DNA from: Plectrocnemia conspersa
Lineage: Eukaryota; Arthropoda; Insecta; Trichoptera; Polycentropodidae
Assembly (NCBI GenBank): GCA_009617715.1
Contig: VTFK01000294.1
Coordinates: 868,001 to 932,000 of the forward strand
Reading direction: 5' to 3'
Length of the DNA: 64,000 nucleotides
The notes under the pieces: generated by a model
Database searches by the model: none
Seen by the model: only the letters and a program-made list of their open reading frames with translations
Told to the model about the DNA's origin: nothing
Shown here: positions 38,581 to 50,000 of the stretch, in pieces
Position numbering within the stretch: the first letter of the stretch is position 1
Layout: each line of letters starts with the position of its first letter
Position numbers and translations under genes: made by a program

Positions 38581-38673
38581 GACATAATCAAGGTAAATAA
38601 TTACGGGCACCGCGATCGTTGGGCATGAACGGTTTTTAATTGGCCGGCGGCCGATGATTGTGGGTTTACTCAC

Positions 38674-38864
38674 CTTGGAAGTAACTTTTGGTGCGTAGGT
38701 AGGAAACGGAAAGCCTCAATATGGAGAGACGGTCCAGCTTACTGAGGATATTTTGTTCGAATGGCAGCAGAGAGGCGAGGGTGTCCAGCTCAGCGTTCAA
38801 CCTCTCTCGATGCCTTTTGCTGGGATTGCTTTTGGTTACTCCCTCCTTTGGCGGTGGTTTTACA
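38674..38864 (-). CDS. ss: spineless (aryl hydrocarbon receptor homologue), bHLH exon
   Basis: An internal exon of the bHLH-PAS transcription factor Spineless, which pairs with Tango/ARNT and specifies antennal and distal leg identity. The 191-nt exon has one base, 63 whole codons and one base. It reads [10 protein letters not shown], then the basic region [16 protein letters not shown], then helix 1 [16 protein letters not shown], loop and helix 2 [16 protein letters not shown], ending YFQ. The SNPSKRHR motif is the AhR/Ss DNA-contacting signature. The acceptor is tttgtttcag|T (38865 side) and the donor is CAAG|GTGAGT (38673 side). In known Ss proteins the PAS domains follow, but I find no PAS exon between here and position 1, so the downstream intron exceeds 38 kb. 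Plus-strand ORFs over this exon are shadows. Confidence 0.97.
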
Positions 38865-39120
38865 CTGAAACAAAATTAAAAACTTATACAACAATTCCTT
38901 TCATTGTACGCTCTCAAATCTCGTCTGTATCAACTAAATTTGTTCTTCTTTAATTTCAAGCCATCGACAACGTTTAGTCTCAAAAATCAGAAGCAATGCG
39001 ATTGAAACTGTATCCGGGTTTCGTGTTGGCAGAGGGTTTTTGGTCACGCAATGGCTCGTGCCCCTGCTACTACCCCTATTACTCATAACGCACTCAGGAT
39101 AAATCTAACCAACGGCTTAC
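38865..39120 (-). other. Short spineless intron if the 39.1 kb micro-exon is used
   Basis: This 256-bp stretch runs from the donor gtaagc (39120-39115) to the acceptor tttcag (38870-38865), both in minus orientation. It is less AT-rich than the flanking introns. Confidence 0.35.
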
Positions 39121-39154
39121 CTCTGTGCCCTGACCCTACGAAATGTGTAATTTA
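39121..39154 (-). CDS. Candidate spineless micro-exon upstream of the bHLH exon
   Basis: On the minus strand an acceptor with a pyrimidine-rich lead (ttcattctcgctcgactaacag) is followed by 34 nt ending in CAGAG|GTAAGC, a strong donor. The phase joins exactly to the bHLH exon: AG plus T gives Ser, then Val-Lys-Pro-Pro-Pro. Its ten complete codons read NYTFRRVRAQ. Known insect Ss proteins have a short basic segment ending in Lys-Ser at this place, so the basic residues and the Ser junction are compatible. There is no in-frame ATG, so an upstream exon would be needed. It could be an alternative N-terminal exon or a chance pair of splice sites. Confidence 0.35.
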
Positions 39155-39159
39155 CTGTT

Positions 39160-41135
39160 AGTCGAGCGAGAATGAACGTGGTTCAACATAAAAATAACAG
39201 AAAAACTAAAAGTTAAAGAAAATAATATCCGGAAAATAATTCAACAGTCAACTATATAGATATAACAAAACGTAACATTATCACTTAAATGTTAAATTAC
39301 AATTTCGGTAGTATCATATATTATTTAAAAAAACATCGATTTGGATTCTAGAAATTTAGAATTAAATTCGCAAAAAAAAATATTTTTGTGCTTCACATAT
39401 AGTCGTAAAAATTATTAAATCGACCATAATAAAAAAACTATACCTGCCAATAAAAAAACTAATCACAACAGTAAACAAAGTTTATGAGTTTGTAAAAAAT
39501 ACAAAGCTATTTTTATATGGAATTTTATACCAAAAAATAATAATATAGAACTTCTAAAACTAATATCATAGTCAAGCATTGCAAATATCTAACCAGTATT
39601 TTTTAGCTAACTGACTTAAGCAAGACTTCAAAAAAACAATTAAAAATAAAATTATAATAAAAAAAAAGTAAAAAAACACTGAAAATTTTAATTTTGCGTT
39701 TATTTTTATATATAAGTTGAGCCATCTTATATTTGCGTAAATAAGCTTTAATGTTTTTTTTATTTTACATATATAATACGTCATTAAATATTTTTTGGTA
39801 TTTTTTATAAAAAAAACCGTAAGCATATTTAAATGTAGCTAAAATATAATTTTTTTAAAGCAAATATTGAAATTTATTTAATGAAAATATTTAGAAATTG
39901 TAAAATATCTAAAGTTATTATAATAATAATTTCGACTGCCTAAAATTTTACCGATGGCTCCTTTTAATATCTACACAAAACTGTTTTTAAATAATTAACC
40001 TAAAGATCGTTTATCATGTAGCAGCTAAATACAGGATTATTATATTATACTAAAAAATTGAGTTTAGATAATATCAAGTATGAAACTATTTGCCTACAAT
40101 AATATATAATTATTTAATATTAATTTTAGTAAAAAAAAAAAAATTTTATAGCTTCGACACTGATATACTAAAAAAAACTAATATTAAATATAAATAAAAC
40201 ACAGATAATATTTGCTACCGTGCAGTTCTAAAACATCGAAAAAATATAATTAAAATCAAATTTAAACTACAATAAATATCAGACAGAAAATAACAGGTGA
40301 TTATAAAAAATCTAATTCAATTTTGTTATACAATAATGTAGCTCACTTTGTAAAAAAATAAACAATAGTTTATAATACTTGGATATATCATATAAAGACC
40401 CCAAGGAAAGAATATGAATATGACTTATGATTAAGCATATTATTTTTTAATTTTCTATTAAATTTAGTTTGACTATTACTGTATTTTGATATTAAAAGTG
40501 GCATACGACATGTTTATATATTTTTTTTTTAGATTTTGAAGCTTGTCTAAAATTCGCTATAACGAAAATCAATAATACAAAAGGCAACTAACAAATAATT
40601 GACTTTTTTGATTAACTTTAAAATTCAACAGTTTTTTGATCCAGACAAGTATTACTTTATTGATATTTTTTTATCAATTTTACGAATTACTGCAAATAAT
40701 GTATTTTTGTCTCTCCATGGATAAAGAAACATCTTCCATAAATATCAGTAAAATAATATTTTTATCAACGATTTACATTTTTGAAACCATTTGACAATTA
40801 ATAAAAAAATATAGTAAAAAATTAAGCTCAATATTTTCCGTAATACAATATATTCTGCTTAAGATTATACATGAAAATATTTCTCAAAGAATACACAAAA
40901 TATAGCTTCCTTGATAAATAATTTTATAAAAAGAAAAAATTGTATGCGCTCTTTTTGCAATACAATATAATATAATTTTTTTATCAATTTATATGCAACA
41001 CAAATAATTGTAAAGATATACATAGGTGGCGGTAAAATTGCCATATGTATCGCTGAATTTCTAAACTTGGGTTCTACAAAACACTGAGAACCGAAGAATT
41101 AAAAAATTATTTATAAATATAATATTTTAATACAT
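39160..41135. other. AT-rich intron sequence
   Basis: About 2 kb of very AT-rich DNA. The 84-codon minus ORF at 39826-39572 is Lys/Ile/Phe-rich, as expected from composition. No classical spineless start exon is present. Confidence 0.55.
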
Positions 41136-41137
41136 AT

Positions 41138-41500
41138 ATTGGTATAAAAGCTCGTTTAGTCACGAGCACAGGTACTGACCACGCGCTTAGTGTAAACGAC
41201 AATAAAACGTACCATCGCCACCCTCGCGGATCCGTTTCGGAATAAATTGTTTTTAGGGTTTTAATGACATTCTTTCCCTTTGCAGGGATGACTCTCCCCG
41301 GCAGATAAACTAATCATCTCGACGGGAGCCATTATCCGCCTGTTCACCTGGCTCACCCCAGGTAACGACCGAGCTTAAAACGAATTACGGCGCGCGAATA
41401 AGCTTTAATTCGCGTAACGATCGGTCGTTATTTAACGTCGGGGGTGCCTCGAGTTAATAGCTGGTTGATATTTTTTATTATTATTATAAACAACCGGGTC
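41138..41500 (+). promoter_or_regulatory. Less AT-rich block with TATA box and exon-like segment
   Basis: TATAAAAG sits at 41143-41150. Downstream, a strong acceptor (tctttccctttgcag, ending 41285) and a donor (CCCAG|GTAACG at 41362) enclose 76 nt (41286-41361). All three plus frames of this segment contain stops, so if transcribed it would be a non-coding or UTR exon. The block is also CpG-rich and could simply be an enhancer. Confidence 0.35.
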
Positions 41501-43270
41501 GATTGTTTTTGGGGCTATTTACTGTTTTGAACCGTTTCAAATTAATGATTGATCATTAACATAAAAAACGAATAAAACATATTCAATGCATGAAGTTCTT
41601 TGAGAGCTTTTCTACTTAAACTATTTTGCTATATGATCATTGTTATTAAATATACAGAACCTTAAAGGAATAATAATAAATATTTTTTTCTACAAACATT
41701 ATATTTTTATGTCAAAAAATCATATTTGTTTACTAAAGTGTAAATTTTGATACTAATATTTGGTGCATTAATTAGCTTGAACCAATTGGTTTTAAATATT
41801 GACCCTTTTTATAGGTATATCATATCGTTAAACACGTGACCAAGTATTGAAACTTTGTTTACCCCTAGTCACTAGTTGTAGACAAACTTTTGAACCGAAT
41901 ATAATTATCACAACAACTTTTTTACAAAATATGTTGATTTGAATAACAGATCAATGACTTTGACCTTGACCTTGTAATTCAATTTATTTTTTTCATATTT
42001 GATATTAATATTATTGTGTATATACTTGTAATATGAGACGCATTTTAAAAAATCCATATTCATTTTTTTTAAGATTTAACAATTTAAGTGACTTATTGGT
42101 TTTTATTATGAAAGCAAGGCGAATTAAGAATTCAAGCAAAAAGATAAATTGGTGAAAATCGATATGATAAACACCTTTAATTTTGTATTTTTCCCTGATT
42201 AAATTGATGTTTTTCATTAAATTTAGCAGTATTTTATCTTCTAACTTTCTACTTAAAAACTATAAAATAGTTATGAAACAGTAACTTGTACTTAATTGAA
42301 TGCATGTATTTTATTTTATTCTTGAAAGAAACATTTTTGTGATTTTTAGTTTTAATCGATAGAAATTCGTTAGTTGCATAAATTTACAAACTTATATTAA
42401 AATTAAATATATTGTACAATTTTTCTATAATATTTATGATATACATGAAAACGATTAAAAATCAGTATTTTATTAATAAAAATAAAAATAGACATAAGCA
42501 GTCACAATTTGAGAGAAAGAACCTAAAATTATTTTAATGATTTACACATAAGAAGGAAGAAAGGAAGGATTAAAAGTTCCGGATTAATTAAAATGTGTTT
42601 TTTAGCATTTATTATAATGTATTGCTAGCAATTTAAATTTGAGTTTGATTTAATCCTTATTTTCGAAACTCGATACGAAAAATACGTTTATAGTACTTTC
42701 TAATATATTAATAAAAAAATTCTTTGATTGTATATTTTGATTATTATGTTTTTGATGAATAGTGTATGAATTTTGGATGACTCAAAATTTATATTACAAA
42801 TTTAGAAAAAATAACAATTAATGATAGTTTGTATTTAAGTATTAAATATATTTGAGTAATAAGGACTTAATGATCCTGAATGAATAACTGATTATTTGTT
42901 CATTATATTGAAAAAATAATGTGTGAAAATTTTGGCTCTAAATTATATAAATGTATTTTATTTTAATTAAAAAAATTTAATTAATATTTACCTACAAGTT
43001 AATCTCTAAGAATAAAGTTGTTTTTATATATAAATTTGCTGTAGATATATTTTAAGAACAAAAGTGAAACAGATAGATTGTATTATAGTATAAGTATAGA
43101 AAAAAAAAAAAAATCTGGGTTATTGAGATTATTTTATGAAGATATTACTTTAACTTTACAGAGATTTTTTATTGTATTGCATATTTTATAAAGATAGTTT
43201 ATAGCAGAAGTTCACCGAACAAAATCAGATGCTGAGCAATTAAAAATATATTGTAGTTCTTATTGCGGTT
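41501..43270. other. AT-rich non-coding DNA
   Basis: About 1.8 kb of AT-rich sequence; ORFs here are Lys/Asn/Ile/Phe-rich by composition. Nothing recognised. Confidence 0.55.
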
Positions 43271-44790
43271 ATTAACCTTCATAAAACAAACACCTTATAC
43301 TGGCCACCATAATTACAGAATAGCACCAAAGTTGGGCTACTTTTATATGCGCCAACCGCTTTATTCCTAACAATAAAACGATCGACTCACTCCGAGCCCT
43401 ACGTATAAAGCAACATTATCGAGATTTACAATGTTTGAACGATTCACCCGCTCGAAAGAGGCTTCTTCTCTAAATGATTTTTAATTTAAAAAAATGTAGA
43501 TGGCTCAGTTGTGCGGAGAGAGAGAAGATAACAACGCCGACAATTTGGTGGTGCCCCAAGTCATCAGGGTCCGGCCTAATGACGCGGCATCAGCCCGGGC
43601 CCCCGGGGCCCCAAAGTATACGTTCTATGATCCGTGATCATCATTCAACCGCGGACATTACATCCATCTTTTGATAGCACTACCACTTGTCGTTCGTTGT
43701 TGTTGATGTTTAGTTTTTTCATTCGGTGGAAATATCGTATTGTTTTACGTCATTAATGCGAACCTATTATTAAGTGTGGCGGCCGGACGGTAATATAATT
43801 ACACCCAGTATCCGCGGGTAATTACCGTGTAACTTTTGTCAAGATGATGTTGATTGAGGGAAGACACCCAGAATGACAGGCCTTGTGTCAAAAATGCTGT
43901 GATGAAGTATGAGAGTGCGTAGAGGCGGGATCATGTCGTGTATATTTTTGTGGGGTGTTTAAAAAGTGTGGTATTTTTTTATATAACATAAAACTTCTTT
44001 CTTCTACGTTCCCTTATTTATGAGGATATTGACCTACAATTGCCCTTTGGCAGGATTTTTTCGCGATTCCTCTTAAATTGTGCCATAATTTTTTATTAAA
44101 TTATTGTGTTTATTTTTTTGATTTAAAAAAAGGATGAAGAAAGATATCGTTTGATTGACAAATATTTACTTAATTATATTTGTATATCCTAATGAGTCTG
44201 GATGTTCTATAAAAATAAAATATATGTATGCAATATAATGACAATTCATAACAATCAAATTCTGATAATTGAAACACTGAAATCTGTGAAATCGGAATGG
44301 TCCTACGCTTGATTTGGTTCGACATTATTAACGCGTTCTTTCCACCTTAAGAGTTTACGTTAATTGATCAAGTGGCACTTTCGCGGGCCGATCAGATAGG
44401 CGAAAGTACCTGGAAGGGAATGGAGCAAAAGAGGAGAAATAAGAAGGCGAAAAAAGGTGGTGGAATTCGTGAGAGGCCGACACAATAAATCGGGCGAGTA
44501 ATTTAAGCGTGTCGCCGCCTTCTGCGGAACCGGCCACGACAAAAAAGATTTATGCCCGGACCGATCCGGCTAATGGATAAAGTGCCACTTCGCACTCTCT
44601 GCCGTACACCCAACAGTGGATAATTCATTAACAGTTTCCACCTCAAAGGTCTCGCTGATGAATCACTTTGTGGGGTGACGATGGGCGCCCGGACGCGCGG
44701 TTGGTGTATCTCGGTAGCGAGACGATTGCCTGTCATCGCTCACCAAAGATAAGCCAAATACCTGTATCGACGGCCTTAAGTGTATGCCCT
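43271..44790. promoter_or_regulatory. Long GC-enriched non-coding region (43.27-43.96 and 44.28-44.79 kb)
   Basis: This is the longest composition island in the window. It holds a run of G/C with cgggcc and ggggcc motifs at about 43588-43612 and a CpG-rich second part (44.35-44.76 kb). Three minus ORFs of 60-77 codons and one plus ORF of 66 codons conflict and have no domain. It is the nearest large block upstream of the spineless bHLH exon and a strong candidate for regulatory DNA. Confidence 0.45.
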
Positions 44791-45330
44791 CGATGAAAAT
44801 TATTTAGTATTGTTATTTTGGTCCGATATGCTATGAAAATCGCATATCTCTAAAATTGTAATTCAGACATAAAAAGCGACGCAAGAACATTTTACAACCC
44901 CTTTGTCACATAGATAAATTAATGAAAAATTTTCCTGTAAAAAAAAACATGAATAAAATTGATCAGATAAACCATGCAATATTTAGTATTTCCTCTAAAA
45001 TTTACAATTATGAAGATAGGCAATATGTATATATATGAATAACAAGATCCTTATTGTTAACTATAAAAAAAACGTATTTTTCAACCTGATAATATAAATT
45101 TTTGTAGATTGGAAAATCCAATCAATAATTTATAGACGATGTACAAAATCAGATTTAAAAATTATGATAAATTATACAATAGGGGAAGATGTACATAATA
45201 TAGATACTAAGTGACTCAAAAGCCACTTAACTCGTCGTAAAAAAACTCTATAAAATAATTATAGCTGTGTAGCACAGTTTATATTAATATAAAAAATATT
45301 TAAAAAATTGAAGAAAATGAAAATTAATAT
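44791..45330. other. AT-rich non-coding DNA
   Basis: Nothing recognised. Confidence 0.5.
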
Positions 45331-45511
45331 TTATTCAAATATGTCATTTCAGTAAAATCATATCAGAATACATTTTCACCAGAAGATATATATTTTTATT
45401 AGTGAAAATATAAATTATCTAGTAGGTGCTATTAAAATAATATGATTTAAACTTTTCTATATGTAGTAATATATATATTTACATACTTATGATTATTTAT
45501 TAACATCCGAT
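45331..45511 (+). repeat. Dispersed repeat R, left part of the interrupted copy
   Basis: Matches 37.0-37.14 kb: tttctatatgtagtaa, then catacttatgattattta, ending in the target site catccgat (45504-45511). It also carries one unit of attttcac..gaaga....tattagtgaaaata, the palindromic sub-repeat. Confidence 0.8.
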
Positions 45512-46634
45512 TAGAGTCTCCAATTCGAGTAATCGAGTACTCGATACTCGAGTATACTTGTCTATTTTTCAAGTACTTGATAATCGAGTATTTTGAAAAT
45601 TACTCGATTAATACTCGAAATTAAAAAATTTTGAAATATTTCAGAAACAAAAATAACTTTAACTCGGTCCGGTAAAGGTTAACGTCTTGCTTTTATTTGG
45701 CGTTTATTCGAAGTCCCGAGTTAGAGCGGTTACTATCAGGTATAATTTTTTCATAGTTCCATAGTTGCATAGTTCCGGTCGTCGGCTATGTTAGTGGGTA
45801 CGACGGAGACATTTCTTTTGTGTTTTCTGTTCGACAGTCCCGACTTATCTAATTTATGGCAATGAACAATATGAAATATCAACAAAAAAAATTTTAGGTT
45901 TTATGACTATGCAGTTGTAGCGTAAAGTGTTGTAAATTGTTTATACTGATCCCTCAGCTTAAAAAATATAAATCAAAACAATTGTGTGTTTTAAAGGCAT
46001 TTAAAGTAAAGTAAGTTCTTTGCGAACCGTTTAGCTCTAGAGTGAAAGGGATTCACCCAAATACATCTTCGAAGGATATACATTTAAATTCTTAGCAATA
46101 ATCAGAAGGAGTAGAATATTGTATATTGTTAAGAAAAAAAATCTATTCAAGAAGAATTACAAAAATGCTATTTTGTCAATAGTCGAAGGAAATAAGAGAA
46201 AAGCAGAGAAGGAAAATGAAAGAAGAGAACATAAAAAGAGAGTTCAAAAAAATTTTATATCTATAAAAAAAAGCGAACAGATATAAATTAGAAGCCTTAT
46301 CCAACGCGTTAATGACAATAAGACCAACATCAACAGCAACGGAAAGGGTTTTTTTCCATAACGGGAATAATAAAACCTAAAAAGGTTAGCAGTAATATTA
46401 AATTCGAGACACTTTTGCATTATTGTTTTAAAAAAGTATGTCATTGAAGTTAAAATAATTGTAAAAAATTAACATACTTTTCATTTTATTTATTTATTTA
46501 TATGTGCACGAATTTGAATAATAGCTATTTTGGTACATTTGGTAAATACTCGAAAGTACTCGAGTACTCGAGTATTTTAAAATTTTAATATTCGATACTC
46601 GAGTAGTTGAAGGTTCGAGTAATTGGAGACTCTA
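45512..46634 (+). mobile_element. hAT-family DNA transposon, internally deleted, with 8-bp target duplication
   Basis: The ends are inverted: tagagtctccaatt at 45512 and aattggagactcta at 46634, each followed inward by ACTCGA/TCGAGT-rich subterminal repeats. The 8-bp duplication catccgat lies on both sides (45504-45511 and 46635-46642), the size typical of hAT elements. Near 46300-46440 the plus strand keeps the hAT C-terminal dimerisation motif: RPTSTATERVF, then after a one-base shift ITGIIKPKK, later KFETLLHYCF. The family pattern is P.sSa.sERvFS.aG.i....R..l....le.LlfL. Only this tail of the transposase remains, in 1123 bp, so the element is non-autonomous and dead as a gene. Confidence 0.92.
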
Positions 46635-46642
46635 CATCCGAT

Positions 46643-46860
46643 GCATAAAGGTTACAGCGAATGTGTATTTTTTGGTAAAGCTATATTTTCACTAGCTACG
46701 CTCAAATACATTTTTACTAGTAAATATTTTTTCTACTAGCGAAAATACAATTTAGCTGATAGGAGCTAATATACTGCTTTTCAATGTCTATAAAACTCAT
46801 TTTGAGAGCTGCAAAACGTCCATTTGCTGTTCAAGTCCAAACCTAACCTAATGAATGTTC
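46643..46860 (+). repeat. Dispersed repeat R, right part, running into a tRNA-like SINE head
   Basis: Continues the 37.14 kb copy: gcataaaggttacagcgaat, then gtattttttggtaaag, then tctactagcgaaaatac, then the gataggagctaatatactgc string. A B-box-like gttcaagtcc follows at about 46829-46838. The SINE body seen at 37.3 kb is not recognisable here. Confidence 0.7.
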
Positions 46861-47095
46861 TAAGACTAATTAAATTTTTTGAACTTCAAAGTCAAGTTCA
46901 AAATAAAAAACTGAACCAACCCATCTTTCAGAGGAAAATAAGCGGAAGAATAAGTACAGACAGACATCGCATCTCACATATTGCTCCACAGTTTGTCGGC
47001 ATTTCGATATTACACTATGTTTTAAAAATATGATAGCTATCCTAACCGATATTACTATTGACTTTTAATATAAAAGGACTGATCAAAGTATTTTC

Positions 47096-47314
47096 AAACC
47101 AAATTTTGGTCAATATGAGAGCGCAAAAACAATTATCACTTCTCAGAAGTCAAAAATTCACGTCAAAAGCAATTAAATCGTGTCGGCGCCGTCGCAGTGG
47201 GAACGCTCGGTAAGTGATGGCGCCGACACGATTTTATTGCTTTTGACGTGGATTTTTGACTTCTGAGAAGGGATAATTGTTTTTTGTGCTCTCCTATTGG
47301 TCAAAATTTGGTTT
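47096..47314. mobile_element. Foldback (long inverted repeat) element
   Basis: The arm 47096-47190 is the inverted copy of 47219-47314 at about 92% identity (about eight differences including one indel by eye), around a 28-nt centre. The outer ends read aaaccaaatttt and aaaatttggttt; the inner ends are cgtgtcggcgcc and ggcgccgacacg. A further partial piece of the arm (ttttattgcttttgacctgg) recurs at about 47391-47410. There is no ORF. A transcript would fold into a near-perfect 95-bp hairpin. It is best read as a foldback MITE; no target duplication was identified. Confidence 0.9.
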
Positions 47315-47960
47315 AGATGTGCTTTATTCGATTCTCATTCGCAATATTATTATAAAAAGTCTTAAAATAAACGACTAATAATCGAGCGCTTTTATTGCTT
47401 TTGACCTGGACTAAAAATTCACTATATGACAACACTGAGCAGCAAAGAAAACACGACTAATTATCAGGTAAATATTACGAGTGGATATTTTTAATATTTT
47501 TTAATGCCTAATAAAAATATTTCGCATAAAATATGATTTCAGTAAATATATCGTAATGGTTGCTATTTTTTATATTTATTTGTTGCATAGAAAGGATTAA
47601 CTCATACCAATTATTATTTATTCAAGAAATTATACTACGATGGTAAAAAATATATAAAATGCCATTTTTTCATGAGGTCCAAAATCATTGTTTTTCCAGG
47701 GCTTGGGTTAGCTCTCCGCGGCCCTGCTCATATGGAATCTTATAAATGCATAAAATTGTAATGGACGTTTAGGCGGTGATAAGACTTGATATACTTTTAA
47801 TTGCAGTAACTGTGCTTCACTAAAACATTTGTGAATCGTGATTTGTGTTTTTATTCTTTAATTCAAAATAAAATATCTAATCACATTATTAATATAAAAA
47901 ATAAAAGGAGAACCCAAAAATAAATCTACGAATGATATTAATAAAAAGAAAACGATTGTA
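47315..47960. other. AT-rich non-coding DNA
   Basis: Contains the arm-like partial repeat near 47390-47425; nothing else recognised. Confidence 0.5.
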
Positions 47961-48320
47961 AAAATTGTGGTATTACTGACACGTGCTATTACGTTACGTT
48001 AAAAGCAACATGTTTATACCTTCATGTGCTGCGAATTAATGCAGACGAGTACGCGTTAGATACATTCTCCATTAAGATACAGTTTTTTATTCTCGTCTCG
48101 TCTCGTTATGCTACTTTACTCAGATCGAGCCTGTTATCTTCACGAGGATTTACGACACTGATCGGAGACTAATGGTTATGTTGGATTCTGGACGAAGTTA
48201 AAGAGAGCGAAACGCCTTTGATTGCATAGGTACATCGAGCGATTAACGAAACGTATTAAATTCGATTAAGAAAACGCGCATGCGTAAACGTCACTATAAA
48301 GTTTCAGATGCCAAAACTCA
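47961..48320. promoter_or_regulatory. Less AT-rich non-coding block upstream of the plus-strand first exon
   Basis: CpG-containing block about 0.5-0.8 kb upstream of the TATA box at 48733. By position it may hold upstream regulatory sites for the plus-strand gene. Confidence 0.35.
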
Positions 48321-48732
48321 TAACACTTGGCATACTATATATCTTATTACAATTTAATTGGAGATCATCTTCATTACTTCATTTATAAAAACATCATAAA
48401 AAATAGACAGCTTGATGTATAGGAAAATAATTGAATCATAGCTCAAGGCGTTTAAAAACCCATATTCGCTAGTCTTTATGATAGCTTTTTTATAGTGATG
48501 GGTCTATAATTTTGATCGGCCGACTGTATGTGTATAATTGAATTGTATCAATATATTATATATAGATAATTCATTAACAAATAGATCGCTTGATTGATTT
48601 TTATACTGTATCAGTTGACATTATTGCGCCGTAAAATATAGTTGTAATTATGTATAAAGACGTTAAGCCATTTATTAACCGTTGGTTAGAGATGCCCGAT
48701 ATAACGCGAAGATATAAGCCTTTCGTTTTGTG

Positions 48733-48738
48733 TATATA
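48733..48738 (+). promoter_or_regulatory. TATA box of a plus-strand gene
   Basis: TATATA followed by gg lies 76 bp before the ATG at 48809. It would place a transcription start near 48760-48765. Support comes from the first-exon signals downstream; there is no clear TCAGT initiator. Confidence 0.4.
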
Positions 48739-48759
48739 GGAATCCCATTAAGCAAACAC

Positions 48760-48827
48760 CGAAAACACGTTTATCGAACATAACAAACGTCCGAGGCGGA
48801 CCGTGAAGATGACCACTGCCATCTCAG
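48760..48827 (+). CDS. First exon of an unidentified plus-strand gene (5' UTR plus six codons)
   Basis: The ATG at 48809 is preceded by gaag (A at -3) and by an in-frame stop at 48749. The coding part reads MTTAIS and ends TCAG|GTAAGT, a consensus donor, at 48827/48828. Joined to the acceptor at 63968 it stays in frame and gives Ala-Lys-Ser-Ser-Ser-Pro-Pro-Lys-Met-Pro-Leu. The coding start is 48809; the exon start is estimated from the TATA box. I do not recognise the protein. The other ATG, in the second exon (cccaaaATG at 63991), could be the true start, in which case this exon would be untranslated. Confidence 0.5.
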
Positions 48828-49540
48828 GTAAGTCTTAATTATTCATCAGGCGGTTGGGTCAATAAAGTTAATAAAAACACAGTCGATTGATTTAATAATT
48901 ATTAAGAAAAATCTGAACACAAAGTAAAACGAATTATATCAAAAGGGAACACGAAATATCATGACAATATTTAATACATATATTATATATAAACATTCGT
49001 CTAAAATCAATAAAAATAAATTAATCTCGATTGTATCGAAGCCTTACAATAAAATCAATACCTCAATTTAAGGGAAGGTGACAATTTCAGCACAAAATAA
49101 TATATGAAGAAAAACCTACAATTTATTCAATTGAGAGTTTTCTGAATTCAAGAAATCGCCAAAAACAAACTAACCATCGAAGTTAATAGTTTGATTATAC
49201 TTTCGAGGAATTCGGGCTTAGCAAAACTAATGAAACACATATATAATTAAGGCAATCCTGTAAAGCAATGATGTGATCATTTGCTTCACTAATAAATAGT
49301 TCATACAAAGAATCGTTTAATGTAAATAATAATAAATAAAATGACTCTTATGGTCAAAAAAATGCCATGTCAGGAATGGAACATCCAAAACATATTTTTT
49401 GGCAAATAAAATCAATTAAACAGAAAACATTTTCAATGATCAGATGTTGAAATATATTTTATAAATAGGCACAAAGCGCTTGATATGAAATCTAATATAT
49501 ATGTATGTATATAATATAAACATTACAACGGCTTTCCACA
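48828..49540. other. AT-rich intron sequence
   Basis: Start of the 15.1-kb plus-strand intron if the gene model holds. Nothing else recognised. Confidence 0.5.
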
Positions 49541-50000
49541 GTCTTATCTTTATATTAAGTATTAATTTAACATCTATATCGCCTTTTTTCTCAATCAAAG
49601 GCACCGGCACCCATGCCACCGTTTGTTTACGACTGCCTCCTCCTTCTCTTCGGAGGGCGTTAAACATTTTCGAATTGGCGTCTGGTGCTAAATAAAGACG
49701 CCTCTCATATAATATGTATATACCGGGCATGGGTGCTTTTGCGCCGATTAATTAGCGTTAAGTTTTGAAAAATTGTAAGCATAATTATGCATTATCCGTG
49801 TGCACGGGTGCATAATTACCTCCGACTGCAGCCAATTATTATGGCGGGTTCACACGGATAGCTGCAATAACGAGTTTCTAAACCGACCACCATATTTCAT
49901 GACTCGGACATATTTTTCTGTTATTTTATATTTTTTCTCATAGGGAGCTTGCCAAAGCGTTTTGCGGTCGCCGCCGATTCGCATCGTAAAAGTTGAGGAT
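49541..50000. promoter_or_regulatory. Less AT-rich non-coding block
   Basis: GC-enriched segment at 49580-49990. Antisense ORFs of 64 and 96 codons conflict and have no domain. Candidate regulatory element. Confidence 0.35.

Noticed and set aside
38753..38953. Plus-strand 66-codon ORF
   Set aside because: It is the antisense shadow of the minus-strand spineless bHLH exon.
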